From JBEEFP01 sp041166085 (GTDB taxonomy: Bacteria; Actinomycetota; Acidimicrobiia; Acidimicrobiales; JAFATL01): a DNA stretch of 64,000 nt. The notes below the pieces were generated by a model that was not told the DNA's origin, ran no database searches, and saw only the letters and a list, made by a program, of their open reading frames with translations. Every line of letters starts with the position of its first letter. Position 1 is the stretch's first letter. Location of the stretch: contig JBEEFP010000055.1 in NCBI GenBank assembly GCA_041166085.1, forward strand, positions 62,001 through 126,000. The letters are read 5' to 3'. Below are positions 57,566 through 64,000 of this stretch, one piece after another. Made by a program: the position numbers and the translations under genes.

Positions 57566-58390
57566 TCAGTCCTGGCAGACCACGACGGGGCTGCCCGACG
57601 GCGTGTAGGGATCGTCGGTCTCGTTCCCGTCGTTGCCGACGGCAACGGTGCCGCCGCCTCCTCGGCTGTTGCCGCCGGTGGTGACGTTCCCGGCCGGGAC
57701 GGATTGGCCGGTGCCGTAGGTCGCTTGCAGATCGCCGCTGGCGCCGTCACCGCCACCAAAGTCACCGACGACGCCGACATCACCTGACCCCGTCGCCGGA
57801 CCACCGGACGAGTACACGTTCAACGGGCTCGGTTCCCCGGGATAGGTCGCTTCCGGCGACGGATCCTGCGGTGACCCGCACGACCGGCCCGGTGGTGTGT
57901 GGGGCAGGAAGGGGCTGCACGGATCACCCGCACCGACGGGACCGGTCGGCGCCGTGAACTCGTCGGTGCCGACCGCGATCTGCGCGTTGTTGTTGGGCGA
58001 CGTCGGTGACTGGTTCCACTCATCGCGCGCCTCCGGGTCATAGGTCCCCGTGTCGCATCCGACGATCGTCAGCCCGTTCTGCGTGTCGGCGCCGACATAG
58101 CCCTCCGGGATCGTGTCGCCCGGCCGTCCCTGATAGACCGCATACCCCTGCCCGGTGGATGGGTTCGCGCTGGCGGTCACGCTCGCGTCCGCCCCCTGCG
58201 TTCCGCCGTCGCAGACGCGCACCCGCGACGGCCCACTCGGGTCGACCACCGACGACGACGCGCCGGACGGCGCCTTCGTCGAGCAGGCCGATCGGGTCTC
58301 GCTACCCGAAGCGTTCGCCGCCGCCGCCGCCGCCAGCCATCCCACAACCACCAACCCACAGGTGACGACCAACATCCCGCGCTTCCGCAC
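57566..58390 (-). CDS. Secreted low-complexity protein, hypothetical
   Basis: 274 residues, GTG 58390 with an AGGG site. Signal peptide LVVTCGLVVVGWLAAAAAANA. The mature part is rich in Gly, Pro, Ser, Thr and Asn with five or six Cys spread along it (for example RVRVCDGG, VGCDTGT, DPCSPF, RSCGSP, VVVCQD), suggesting an extended, disulphide-containing exported protein. No enzymatic motif. Convergent with the DUF5666-like gene. Confidence 0.65.
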   Translation of the reverse strand: MRKRGMLVVTCGLVVVGWLAAAAAANASGSETRSACSTKAPSGASSSVVDPSGPSRVRVCDGGTQGADASVTASANPSTGQGYAVYQGRPGDTIPEGYVGADTQNGLTIVGCDTGTYDPEARDEWNQSPTSPNNNAQIAVGTDEFTAPTGPVGAGDPCSPFLPHTPPGRSCGSPQDPSPEATYPGEPSPLNVYSSGGPATGSGDVGVVGDFGGGDGASGDLQATYGTGQSVPAGNVTTGGNSRGGGGTVAVGNDGNETDDPYTPSGSPVVVCQD

Positions 58391-58561
58391 GCTGACCCTC
58401 CCGGCCCGTCCGCTCCGGGGGTAATTCGACGAGCGCCGACGACCTTCCTGGCTCGAGGCCTAGGTGTGAAACCCTGCGCCCAGAGTCGTGCCGACCGCGA
58501 GCGCATGGGCGCCAACGGTCACCGCTCCCCGACCGCGCCGGTCAGGTGGTCACGATCGTGC

Positions 58562-59095
58562 TCACCCCGCCGCCGTACCGTCGTGACGCTCGCTCTGGCG
58601 AGGTTCGAGCTGGATCAGGGGGATCGTCCGCCCCACCGCGAGTGCCTGGCGCCGGTACGTCGCGAACGCTGGGAACACCCGGTCGCCGAGCTCCCAGAGC
58701 CGGTCGCGGTCCTGCTCGGCGACGACGGACGCTCGCATTGGTTGGCTGCCGAAGGTGACGTCGGGGTTCGCGACCAGGTTGTAGTACCAGCTGGGGTTCC
58801 GTGGTGCACCCCCGTGCGACGCCGCGATCGTGATCCGGTCCCTGTCGTGCCAGTAGATGACCGCATTCTTGCGGCGCGCACCGGTTCGCGCTCCGCGCGT
58901 CTCGAGGACGGCCGTCGGCAGCATCAGCGTCGTCGCGATCCGCCCGCCGCTGAGGCGCAGCAGCACCGGGTCCAACCTCCAGCTGATGTGGCGTGACAGG
59001 AAGAGCAGCGGGCGGGTCGTCGCCAGGCTCGAGAACCAGCGGCGGAGCGCACTCGGCTCCCGTTCGGGTTGCGTGGGCCGGATGTGCGTCCGCAT
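58562..59095 (-). CDS. Deazaflavin (F420)-dependent nitroreductase-family protein (DDN-like)
   Basis: 177 residues. The body has LMLPTAVLETRGARTGARRKN (two adjoining blocks, the DDN family opening), YWHDRDRITIAASHGGAP, then NPSWYYNLVANPDVTFG, the F420-binding signature of the family. The N-terminus carries an amphipathic basic helix that often associates with the membrane. Such enzymes reduce quinones or other hydrophobic substrates with F420H2. ATG at 59095. The TACAAT box and the operator in front of it suggest repression by the divergent TetR. Confidence 0.87.
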   Translation of the reverse strand: MRTHIRPTQPEREPSALRRWFSSLATTRPLLFLSRHISWRLDPVLLRLSGGRIATTLMLPTAVLETRGARTGARRKNAVIYWHDRDRITIAASHGGAPRNPSWYYNLVANPDVTFGSQPMRASVVAEQDRDRLWELGDRVFPAFATYRRQALAVGRTIPLIQLEPRQSERHDGTAAG

Positions 59096-59109
59096 GTCGC
59101 TCTCCAATT

Positions 59110-59125
59110 GTAATCGACCGATTAC
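59110..59125. promoter_or_regulatory. TetR operator
   Basis: Perfect inverted repeat GTAATCG-AC-CGATTAC between the divergent DDN-like and TetR genes. On the minus strand it overlaps TACAAT, a -10 box for the DDN-like gene. Confidence 0.75.
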
Positions 59126-59138
59126 CTTTGGACGCAGC

Positions 59139-59744
59139 ATGGCACGACGCAATGACACACGGCAAAAGCTCCTCGACGCCGGCATGCGGCTGTTCGCCGA
59201 CCGCGGCTTCGACGCCACCTCCGTCGCCGACTTGGAGGAGGCGGTCGGCCTGCAGCCGCGACGAGGCGGCTTGTACAAGCACTTCGCGAACAAGAGCGAG
59301 CTCCTCGAAGCGGCGGTCCGCCGCCATCTCGACGACGCCGACGCGATCGCGGGCGGGCTCGAGTCGCTCGACCTGGGCGATGCGACTGACCCGGAAGGCC
59401 TGCAGGCCCTCATGGTCGACCTCGCTCGCGTGTTCCTCGCCGAGATGGACCGACTCGAAGGGCTCACACGTCTCCTCGAGCACGACGGTCCTCGCCTGGG
59501 CGCGGTGACAGCTGAGGTGAAGCTGCGCGCCGTCGATCTGAGCTACCGGGCGACGGCGAGTCTGATCAGCGTGATCGCCCCGTTCGTCGCTGACCCGGAG
59601 GCGACAGCGGTCGCCGTGCTCGGCTCGCTCGTCGCCCTGCGCCGGACGACCTGGACGTTCGGATCGCCGCCGCTCTCGATCGACGACGAGCGATTCCTCA
59701 CAGCCTGGTCATCCCTGTTCGTGCGAACGGTCTTCGGCGCGTGA
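59139..59744 (+). CDS. TetR-family regulator
   Basis: 201 residues from ATG 59139. HTH: TRQKLLDAGMRLFADRGFDA, TSVADLEEAVGLQPRRGGLYKHF in two parts, with the QPRRGGLYKHF recognition helix. Helical C-terminal domain. It faces the DDN-like gene across a 7+7 palindrome that begins 29 bases before its start codon; autoregulation and repression of DDN are expected. Confidence 0.9.
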   Translation: MARRNDTRQKLLDAGMRLFADRGFDATSVADLEEAVGLQPRRGGLYKHFANKSELLEAAVRRHLDDADAIAGGLESLDLGDATDPEGLQALMVDLARVFLAEMDRLEGLTRLLEHDGPRLGAVTAEVKLRAVDLSYRATASLISVIAPFVADPEATAVAVLGSLVALRRTTWTFGSPPLSIDDERFLTAWSSLFVRTVFGA

Positions 59745-60144
59745 ACGGCCGATACAAGTCCAGCCCGCGGATCACACGCATGGGCGTTTGAACCGATGAT
59801 TGACCTGTCGGCGATCTCCGACCAGGACTTTCCAGCCCTGGTCAGCCTCGATGAAGGTGCCAACGCCGTCGTGCGCCTCGCTCGACCCGACGCTCTCCAC
59901 CATGACCTCAACGTCCGCGTGCCAGCGCGAGGTCAATACAGGCCTACGACCCAGAAGCGCGCCGACGCTGTGTCTTCCACCTCGAGCGAAGAACCGTCGT
60001 CGCAGCCAGACCGATGACCACACTGCTGCAGCTGCGCGTTTCGAAAGGCCGTCTGCGGCCGGGAAGGGACCTTTGGCTCTGTTGGTCGCGCCGCCTCACG
60101 GCCTTGGATGGAGACAGATCGCTCGACATACGGAGACACGACAA
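59745..60144. other. 400-base region without a confident gene
   Basis: Short open frames exist on both strands (73 codons at 59796-60017 on plus, about 83 codons on minus), but neither has a recognisable motif or good ribosome-binding site. The minus frame holds VESVGSSEAHDGVGTFIEAD, which could be a decayed gene. The composition is less GC-rich than the surroundings. The only clear signal is a GGAG site before the next gene. Confidence 0.45.
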
Positions 60145-60822
60145 ATGAGCGCAACCGAAGTCGCTGAACCCTCGCGTAGACACCGAACCGACAACGGAAC
60201 TCAAACCGAGAGCATCGACGTGAGCCGCGAACCCGAGGACGCGGCAAGTCTCGCGGTGCTCATCGGTGTCGCAGCGGTCGCGTTCTCCGTGTTGTACCTC
60301 GTCTCGGATCTGATCGAGCTCGCGCAGGGCGGCTTCTCAACTCCGCAGCTCGTGCTCACGTATGCAGCCGAGGCGGCCATCCCGCTCTTCGTCGTCGGCC
60401 TGTTCGCGGTGCAACGCCCGAGGATCGGCGCGCTCGGGTTGATCGCAGCAGTCACCTACGCCTACACATTCGTGTTCTTCACCAGCACCGTCGTCTACGC
60501 GCTCGTCAATCACACGCACGACTGGAGCGAACTCACGACGCAACTCGGTGCATGGCTGACCATTCACTCTGTACTGATGGTTGTCGCGGGAGTCGCGTTC
60601 GGAGCCGCCGTCATCCGAGCACAGGTGCTGCCCCGGTGGACCGGCATCACCCTCATCGCCGGCATGGTCCTGATGGCCGTGACCGCCGGCCTGCCCGACG
60701 TGACGCAAACCATGGCCGCCGCGGTTCGCGATCTCGCGTTCGTAGGGATGGGCGCAGCCGTGGTGCGACGCGTGCAATCGAAACATCGCTCCGCGGTGTC
60801 TTTGAACGTCGGCGCGTCCTGA
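60145..60822 (+). CDS. Integral membrane protein, hypothetical
   Basis: 225 residues, ATG 60145 with a GGAG site. Six hydrophobic segments at about residues 34-54, 68-90, 97-120, 139-160, 167-185 and 195-210. The N-terminal ~30 residues are polar (MSATEVAEPSRRHRTDNG). I do not recognise a named family. The stop overlaps the next start (TGATG), so this is the first gene of a coupled three-gene cassette. Codon choice is slightly less GC-rich than most genes here. Confidence 0.72.
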   Translation: MSATEVAEPSRRHRTDNGTQTESIDVSREPEDAASLAVLIGVAAVAFSVLYLVSDLIELAQGGFSTPQLVLTYAAEAAIPLFVVGLFAVQRPRIGALGLIAAVTYAYTFVFFTSTVVYALVNHTHDWSELTTQLGAWLTIHSVLMVVAGVAFGAAVIRAQVLPRWTGITLIAGMVLMAVTAGLPDVTQTMAAAVRDLAFVGMGAAVVRRVQSKHRSAVSLNVGAS

Positions 60823-61550
60823 TGATCAGCGGATCCCGCAGGGCCCGAGTTCTCTTGAGCAAGGTCGCCGCGGTCGTGTCCGGCGTTGTGCTGTTCCGGC
60901 GCTGGCAAGTGCGATGGGGCGCAACTGACGCCGAAGTTGGCGCCGATTTGCCCGGCGATGAGCTGATGCTGCGTGCCGATCGCAGCACGACCCGGGCCGT
61001 CACGATCGCCGCGCCCCCGAACGAGGTGTGGCCGTGGCTCGCCCAGATGGGCCAGGGCCGTGGTGGCCTGTACAGCTACGACGTTCTCGAGAACCTCATC
61101 GGCTGCGACATCCACAGCGCCAATCGGATCGTGGAGGAATGGCAACACGTCACGGTCGGCGATCCCTTCCGGCTGCACCCCGACCTCGCGCTGCGTGTCG
61201 TGGGCGTCGAACCCGACCACGCCCTGGTCATTCAGGGTGGGGTGCCTATGGGCGACGCGGCCCCGCCGTACGACTTCACTTGGGCCTTCGTCCTCGACGA
61301 GCTCACGGACGGCACCACCCGGCTCGTCATCCGCGAGCGCTACACCTTCACGCGGTGGTGGGCGTCACTCGTCGTCGACTCCGTCACGCCCGTCAGCTTC
61401 GTGATGACCCGCAAGATGTTGCTTGGCATCCGCGCTCGCGCGGAACGTCGACGCATCGCGTCGCAGTACTCGCTGACGACCAAGTCGCTCGCCGACCGCG
61501 TTGAAGCCATACCGGCGCGGTCACCCCTCACAGACAAGGTGGGCGCATGA
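60822..61550 (+). CDS. SRPBCC-family protein
   Basis: 242 residues, ATG 60822 overlapping the previous stop. A hydrophobic N-terminal stretch (LLSKVAAVVSGVVLF) may anchor it. The SRPBCC core begins RAVTIAAPPNEVWPWLAQMGQGRGG (two parts), with LYSYDVLENLIGCDIHSANR and a C-terminal helix MTRKMLLGIRARAE. I know this arrangement from actinobacterial membrane-associated START-like proteins of unknown ligand. The stop overlaps the next start by 4 bases (ATGA). Confidence 0.8.
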   Translation: MISGSRRARVLLSKVAAVVSGVVLFRRWQVRWGATDAEVGADLPGDELMLRADRSTTRAVTIAAPPNEVWPWLAQMGQGRGGLYSYDVLENLIGCDIHSANRIVEEWQHVTVGDPFRLHPDLALRVVGVEPDHALVIQGGVPMGDAAPPYDFTWAFVLDELTDGTTRLVIRERYTFTRWWASLVVDSVTPVSFVMTRKMLLGIRARAERRRIASQYSLTTKSLADRVEAIPARSPLTDKVGA

Positions 61551-62782
61551 GAGCCGTCGTGCGTTGGAGCGTCGTCGCAGTCGTCGTGCTGCATGGCGTG
61601 CTCCATTTTCTCGGCGCGGCTGAGGGCCTTGGATGGGCGGACGTGTCGCAGCTGAGCAGACCCATCGGTGCCGGCCTGGGGATCGCCTGGCTGGTAACCG
61701 CCGTTCTCGTCGTCGCAACCGGATTGTTGTTGGCCCGCTCGGTTGCGTGGTGGTGGCTGGTTGGCGCCGTGGCCGTCGTCGCATCGCAGGTCATGATCTT
61801 CACCTCCTGGACCGATGCCGGCGCCGGCACCGTCGCCAACCTCGTGCTCCTTCTGGCCGTCGTGTACGGCTATGCCTCACAAGGTCCGACCAGTTACCGC
61901 GCTGAGTTCCGACGCCGCAGCCAGATCGCGCTCATCGAACCCATTGTCGGCGAGGTCGTGACGGAGGCCGATCTGGCAGACCTTCCCGATCCCGTCGCCG
62001 CGTACGTACGGCAGTCCGGAGCGGTTGGACAAGCGCGCGCCCGCAATTTCCACGCGTACATCTCGGGCCGCATCCGCGGCGGCGCCACCAAGCCGTGGAT
62101 GCCATTTCACGGAGAGCAGGTCAACACCCTCGGAACCGATCCCGTGCGCCTCTTCTATATCGACGCGACGATGCTCGGCTTCCCGCTCGATGTTCTCCAC
62201 GTCTTCGCCGGGCCATCGGCCACGATGCGAGTGAGGGCCGTTTCCCTGTTTCGCATGGTCAACGCGGCGGGACCCGAGATGGATCAGGGTGAGACCGTCA
62301 CGGTGTTCAACGACCTCTGTGTGCTCGCCCCATCAGCCCTGGTCGATGCTCCCATCGTCTGGGAGCCCATCGACAGTCATCATGTGCGCGGTGCCTTCAC
62401 CAGGGGCGCACACACCGTGAGCGCGCTACTCATCTTCAACGACGCTCACGAGTTGATCGACTTCATCTCCGACGATCGAACCGCCGCCTCATCCGACGGA
62501 AAACACTTCGTCCACCAACGCTGGTCCACGCCTCTGCGCGGCTACCGCTCCTTCGGCGCGACCCGTATCGCCACCATCGGCGAAGGCCGATGGCACGCCC
62601 CCGATCCGGAAGGCGAGTACACCTACATCAACTTCCACGTCGACAACATCGTCTACAACGCCACCTCAAACGACGCCAGGTCAGGAGCACTCCCGGGTCG
62701 TCGGGTTGCCGACCCGCAGGTCGGTGAATCGAACGCCAGTGCAGCACTCGGTATACCGCTCCGACCCGTGCATTCGCTTTGA
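61547..62782 (+). CDS. DUF6544-family protein with N-terminal membrane region
   Basis: 411 residues. Residues ~1-115 contain four hydrophobic helices. The soluble part begins with DLPDPVAAYVRQSGAVGQAR (about 143-162), then HAYISGRIRGGATKPWMPFHGEQ as adjacent blocks, and ends IATIGEGRWHAPDPEGEYTY, the conserved region of DUF6544. The function of the family is unknown. ATG 61547 overlaps the previous stop (ATGA). Last gene of the cassette; a hairpin and the tRNA follow. Confidence 0.8.
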   Translation: MRAVVRWSVVAVVVLHGVLHFLGAAEGLGWADVSQLSRPIGAGLGIAWLVTAVLVVATGLLLARSVAWWWLVGAVAVVASQVMIFTSWTDAGAGTVANLVLLLAVVYGYASQGPTSYRAEFRRRSQIALIEPIVGEVVTEADLADLPDPVAAYVRQSGAVGQARARNFHAYISGRIRGGATKPWMPFHGEQVNTLGTDPVRLFYIDATMLGFPLDVLHVFAGPSATMRVRAVSLFRMVNAAGPEMDQGETVTVFNDLCVLAPSALVDAPIVWEPIDSHHVRGAFTRGAHTVSALLIFNDAHELIDFISDDRTAASSDGKHFVHQRWSTPLRGYRSFGATRIATIGEGRWHAPDPEGEYTYINFHVDNIVYNATSNDARSGALPGRRVADPQVGESNASAALGIPLRPVHSL

Positions 62783-62850
62783 CCCACCACGCCCTGTTGC
62801 CACACACCACTCGCGTGTCGCGCCCACCGGTTGACAAGGCGTTGACAAGC

Positions 62851-62881
62851 GAGGCCCTCCCCGACTCGCGGGAAGGGCCTC
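62851..62881 (-). terminator. Strong hairpin downstream of tRNA-fMet
   Basis: GAGGCCCTCCCCG (62851-62863) pairs with CGGGAAGGGCCTC (62869-62881) with one mismatch and an ACTCG loop. It is located 18 bases beyond the tRNA 3' end in its direction of transcription and could also serve the convergent DUF6544 operon. There is no T-run, so factor-independent activity is uncertain. Confidence 0.55.
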
Positions 62882-62898
62882 TGACCTGCTACTTCACA

Positions 62899-62975
<77 letters not shown>

Positions 62976-63024
62976 GCGTGGGAGCGAAGTTACCACGGTC
63001 CACCAGCAACTCGATCAGGACCGT

Positions 63025-63030
63025 TAGCGT
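63025..63030 (+). promoter_or_regulatory. Leaderless-type -10 box
   Basis: TAGCGT is 8 bases before GTG 63039, the same spacing as at the adenylate kinase and second TetR genes. Confidence 0.5.
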
Positions 63031-63038
63031 CTCCAGCC

Positions 63039-63431
63039 GTGCGCTTGTGGCGACGGCGGAACCCGGGGGACGGCGGTGGTGGCGAGGTCTCGACCGCGCT
63101 CGTGGTCTCGCCCCGGGTGGAACGCGCCCTCATCATGATCGCGGTGCACGCCCAGCAGCTCGACGACCGCATGGGGCGCATCGAGCGCCGCATCGACGAC
63201 CTGGTGGACGACGCCGGCAGCGCGCCGACCCATGAGGACCTGCTCGAGGTGCGGACCCACTCGGCCAAGGTCGCCGGCGAGCTGACCCGGCTCAGCGTGG
63301 CGCTGCGGGCCGAGATCGAGGAAGCGACCCGGCGGGAGCCGTCACCCGAGCAGGAGCGGATGCTCCACTTCGCCGAGCAGGTCCGTCATCTGTCGGACCG
63401 GCTCGAGGACGAGGTCCGCCGCTCCGCCTGA
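63039..63431 (+). CDS. Small coiled-coil hypothetical protein
   Basis: 130 residues, GTG start. A basic, Gly-rich N-terminus (RLWRRRNPGDGGGG) is followed by helices with heptad character, AVHAQQLDDRMGRIERRIDD and VAGELTRLSVALRAEIEEA, then HFAEQVRHLSDRLEDEV. No membrane segment or cysteine. It may be a scaffolding or nucleoid-type protein; not identified. The TAGCGT box 8 bases upstream supports the start. Convergent with the UPF0182 gene. Confidence 0.72.
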   Translation: MRLWRRRNPGDGGGGEVSTALVVSPRVERALIMIAVHAQQLDDRMGRIERRIDDLVDDAGSAPTHEDLLEVRTHSAKVAGELTRLSVALRAEIEEATRREPSPEQERMLHFAEQVRHLSDRLEDEVRRSA

Positions 63432-63447
63432 CAGCGGCGTGTGCGGT

Positions 63448-63491
63448 TCTTTGCGGATCTCCCGGGGCATGGCCCCGTAGATCCGCAAAGA
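63448..63491. repeat. Long hairpin with CGGGGC-ATG-GCCCCG core, copy 2
   Basis: The arm TCTTTGCGGATCT (63448-63460) is perfectly complementary to AGATCCGCAAAGA (63479-63491). Inside, after a CC/T internal loop, CGGGGC (63463-63468) pairs with GCCCCG (63472-63477) around the loop ATG. Same core, loop position and asymmetric joint as at 5660-5697, with unrelated arms. It lies in a convergent gap. Confidence 0.8.
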
Positions 63492-63508
63492 CCAGCAGTA
63501 CGGGCGGG

Positions 63509-64000
63509 CTACGCGGAGGCCGCTGGTCGCGTCGTGGTGGTCGTCGACTGGGCTTGGGCGTCGGCCGCCTGCTGCACCAGGGACTGGGCGTTCTTGACGT
63601 GGCTCTGGTAGCCGGCGAGGTCGCCGGACGTGAGGGCGTCGTCGGCGGCCTGGAACTCGGCCGCGGCCTGGTCGAGGAATCCCTTCACGTCGACGGATGG
63701 CGTCGCGGGCTGGCCCGGTGTCGGCTGCGTGCCCGGCTTCTGTTCGAGGGTGGGCGGCGCCGCGCCGAAGAGTTGTTCGAGCGCCTGCTGCAGGGTGTCG
63801 CCCATCACCGCCTTCTTGCCGTACACGACCACGACTTTGCGCAGCTCGGGCAGCGGGTTGGTGACATTGGACTGCACGTAGAGCGGACGGATGTAGAGCA
63901 GCGAGTTCTTGATGGGGATCACCAGCACGTTGCCCTGTTGCACGCGCGAGTTGTTGGTGTTGAGCAGCGTGATCTCGCGACTGATGGCCGTGGTCGACTG
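63509..64000 (-). CDS. UPF0182-family membrane protein, C-terminal part
   Basis: 164 residues of the C-terminal end; the gene continues past the window edge. TAISREITLLNTNNSRVQQG and VLVIPIKNSLLYIRPLYVQ, followed by LPELRKVVVVYGKKAVMGDT, are the conserved end of the UPF0182 (COG1615) family of large multi-spanning membrane proteins, here the extracytoplasmic domain. The tail is Pro/Ala/Thr-rich with a helical segment (GFLDQAAAEFQAADDALTSG). A GTG at 63943 is internal, not the start. Function unknown. Confidence 0.88.
   Translation of the reverse strand, partial: QSTTAISREITLLNTNNSRVQQGNVLVIPIKNSLLYIRPLYVQSNVTNPLPELRKVVVVYGKKAVMGDTLQQALEQLFGAAPPTLEQKPGTQPTPGQPATPSVDVKGFLDQAAAEFQAADDALTSGDLAGYQSHVKNAQSLVQQAADAQAQSTTTTTRPAASA

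Noticed and set aside
59780..59795. TTTGAACC near 59787 as a possible tRNA 3'-end duplication (attachment site)
   Set aside because: Only 8 bases match the T-loop region of the tRNA-fMet gene at 62899 and the flanks diverge at once. Not enough for an att repeat.
59796..60017. A 73-codon plus-strand frame after the TetR gene
   Set aside because: No ribosome-binding site or -10 box at the right place, no motif, and an equally long frame exists on the other strand.

Overview
The window is about 64 kb of very GC-rich DNA with dense, mostly short-gapped genes, frequent GTG starts, F420-linked enzymes (LLM oxidoreductase, DDN-like and PPOX-fold proteins), many TetR and LuxR regulators, two P450s and acyl-CoA metabolism. 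This points to a free-living actinobacterium. A member of the Acidimicrobiia (Ilumatobacter/Iamia-like) is my best guess, as inference only. I see no prophage, CRISPR array or intact insertion sequence. One RNA gene is present, an initiator tRNA-Met near the right end.

Layout. 0-9.7 kb: end of a LigD-type polymerase, acyl-CoA synthetase, nitroreductase, adenylate kinase, a divergent pyruvate kinase with an LLM flavoprotein, SDR, NUDIX, FAD amine oxidase and a Cys-cluster protein. 9.7-18.2 kb: a truncated SDR remnant, a winged-helix protein, a 1,581-residue kinase-cyclase-STAND-WD40 fusion facing an FHA-HTH regulator, a lipoprotein and a small TOPRIM protein. 18.3-27.8 kb: an internally deleted HNH/DUF222 protein, three methyltransferases, a hydrolase, two large LuxR regulators and a cupin. 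28.1-33.9 kb: a DinB-like protein, a secreted metzincin-like protease, and a TetR-controlled operon with a DUF2867 protein and a molybdopterin-domain protein. 34-45 kb: two YceI proteins, an XRE regulator, a TetR/PPOX/extradiol dioxygenase unit, a P450-ADH-SDR-acyl-CoA dehydrogenase operon facing two TetR genes, and a secreted esterase. 45-50.8 kb: LuxR, two response regulators, a histidine kinase and a flippase-like membrane protein preceded by a 26-residue membrane peptide. 50.8-59.7 kb: a dimethylformamidase-like protein, SRPBCC, an ABC1/UbiB-like kinase coupled to a P450, secreted proteins, and a DDN-like protein with its TetR. 60-64 kb: a three-gene membrane/SRPBCC/DUF6544 cassette, tRNA-fMet, a small coiled-coil protein and a UPF0182 end.

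How it works together. Most of the region is catabolic or redox accessory metabolism (fatty acyl, aromatic or terpenoid/steroid-like substrates), arranged as small operons, each facing its own TetR regulator across a visible palindrome. The strongest signals outside ordinary genes are: (1) a 74-base palindromic repeat present twice at 67/74 identity, both times between convergent genes; (2) two long hairpins sharing the same CGGGGC-ATR-GCCCCG core but with different, internally complementary arms; (3) a recurrent TAnnnT box 5-8 bases upstream of start codons, indicating widespread leaderless transcription; (4) the kinase-cyclase-STAND-WD40 / FHA-HTH pair, my best candidate for an uncharacterised signalling system.
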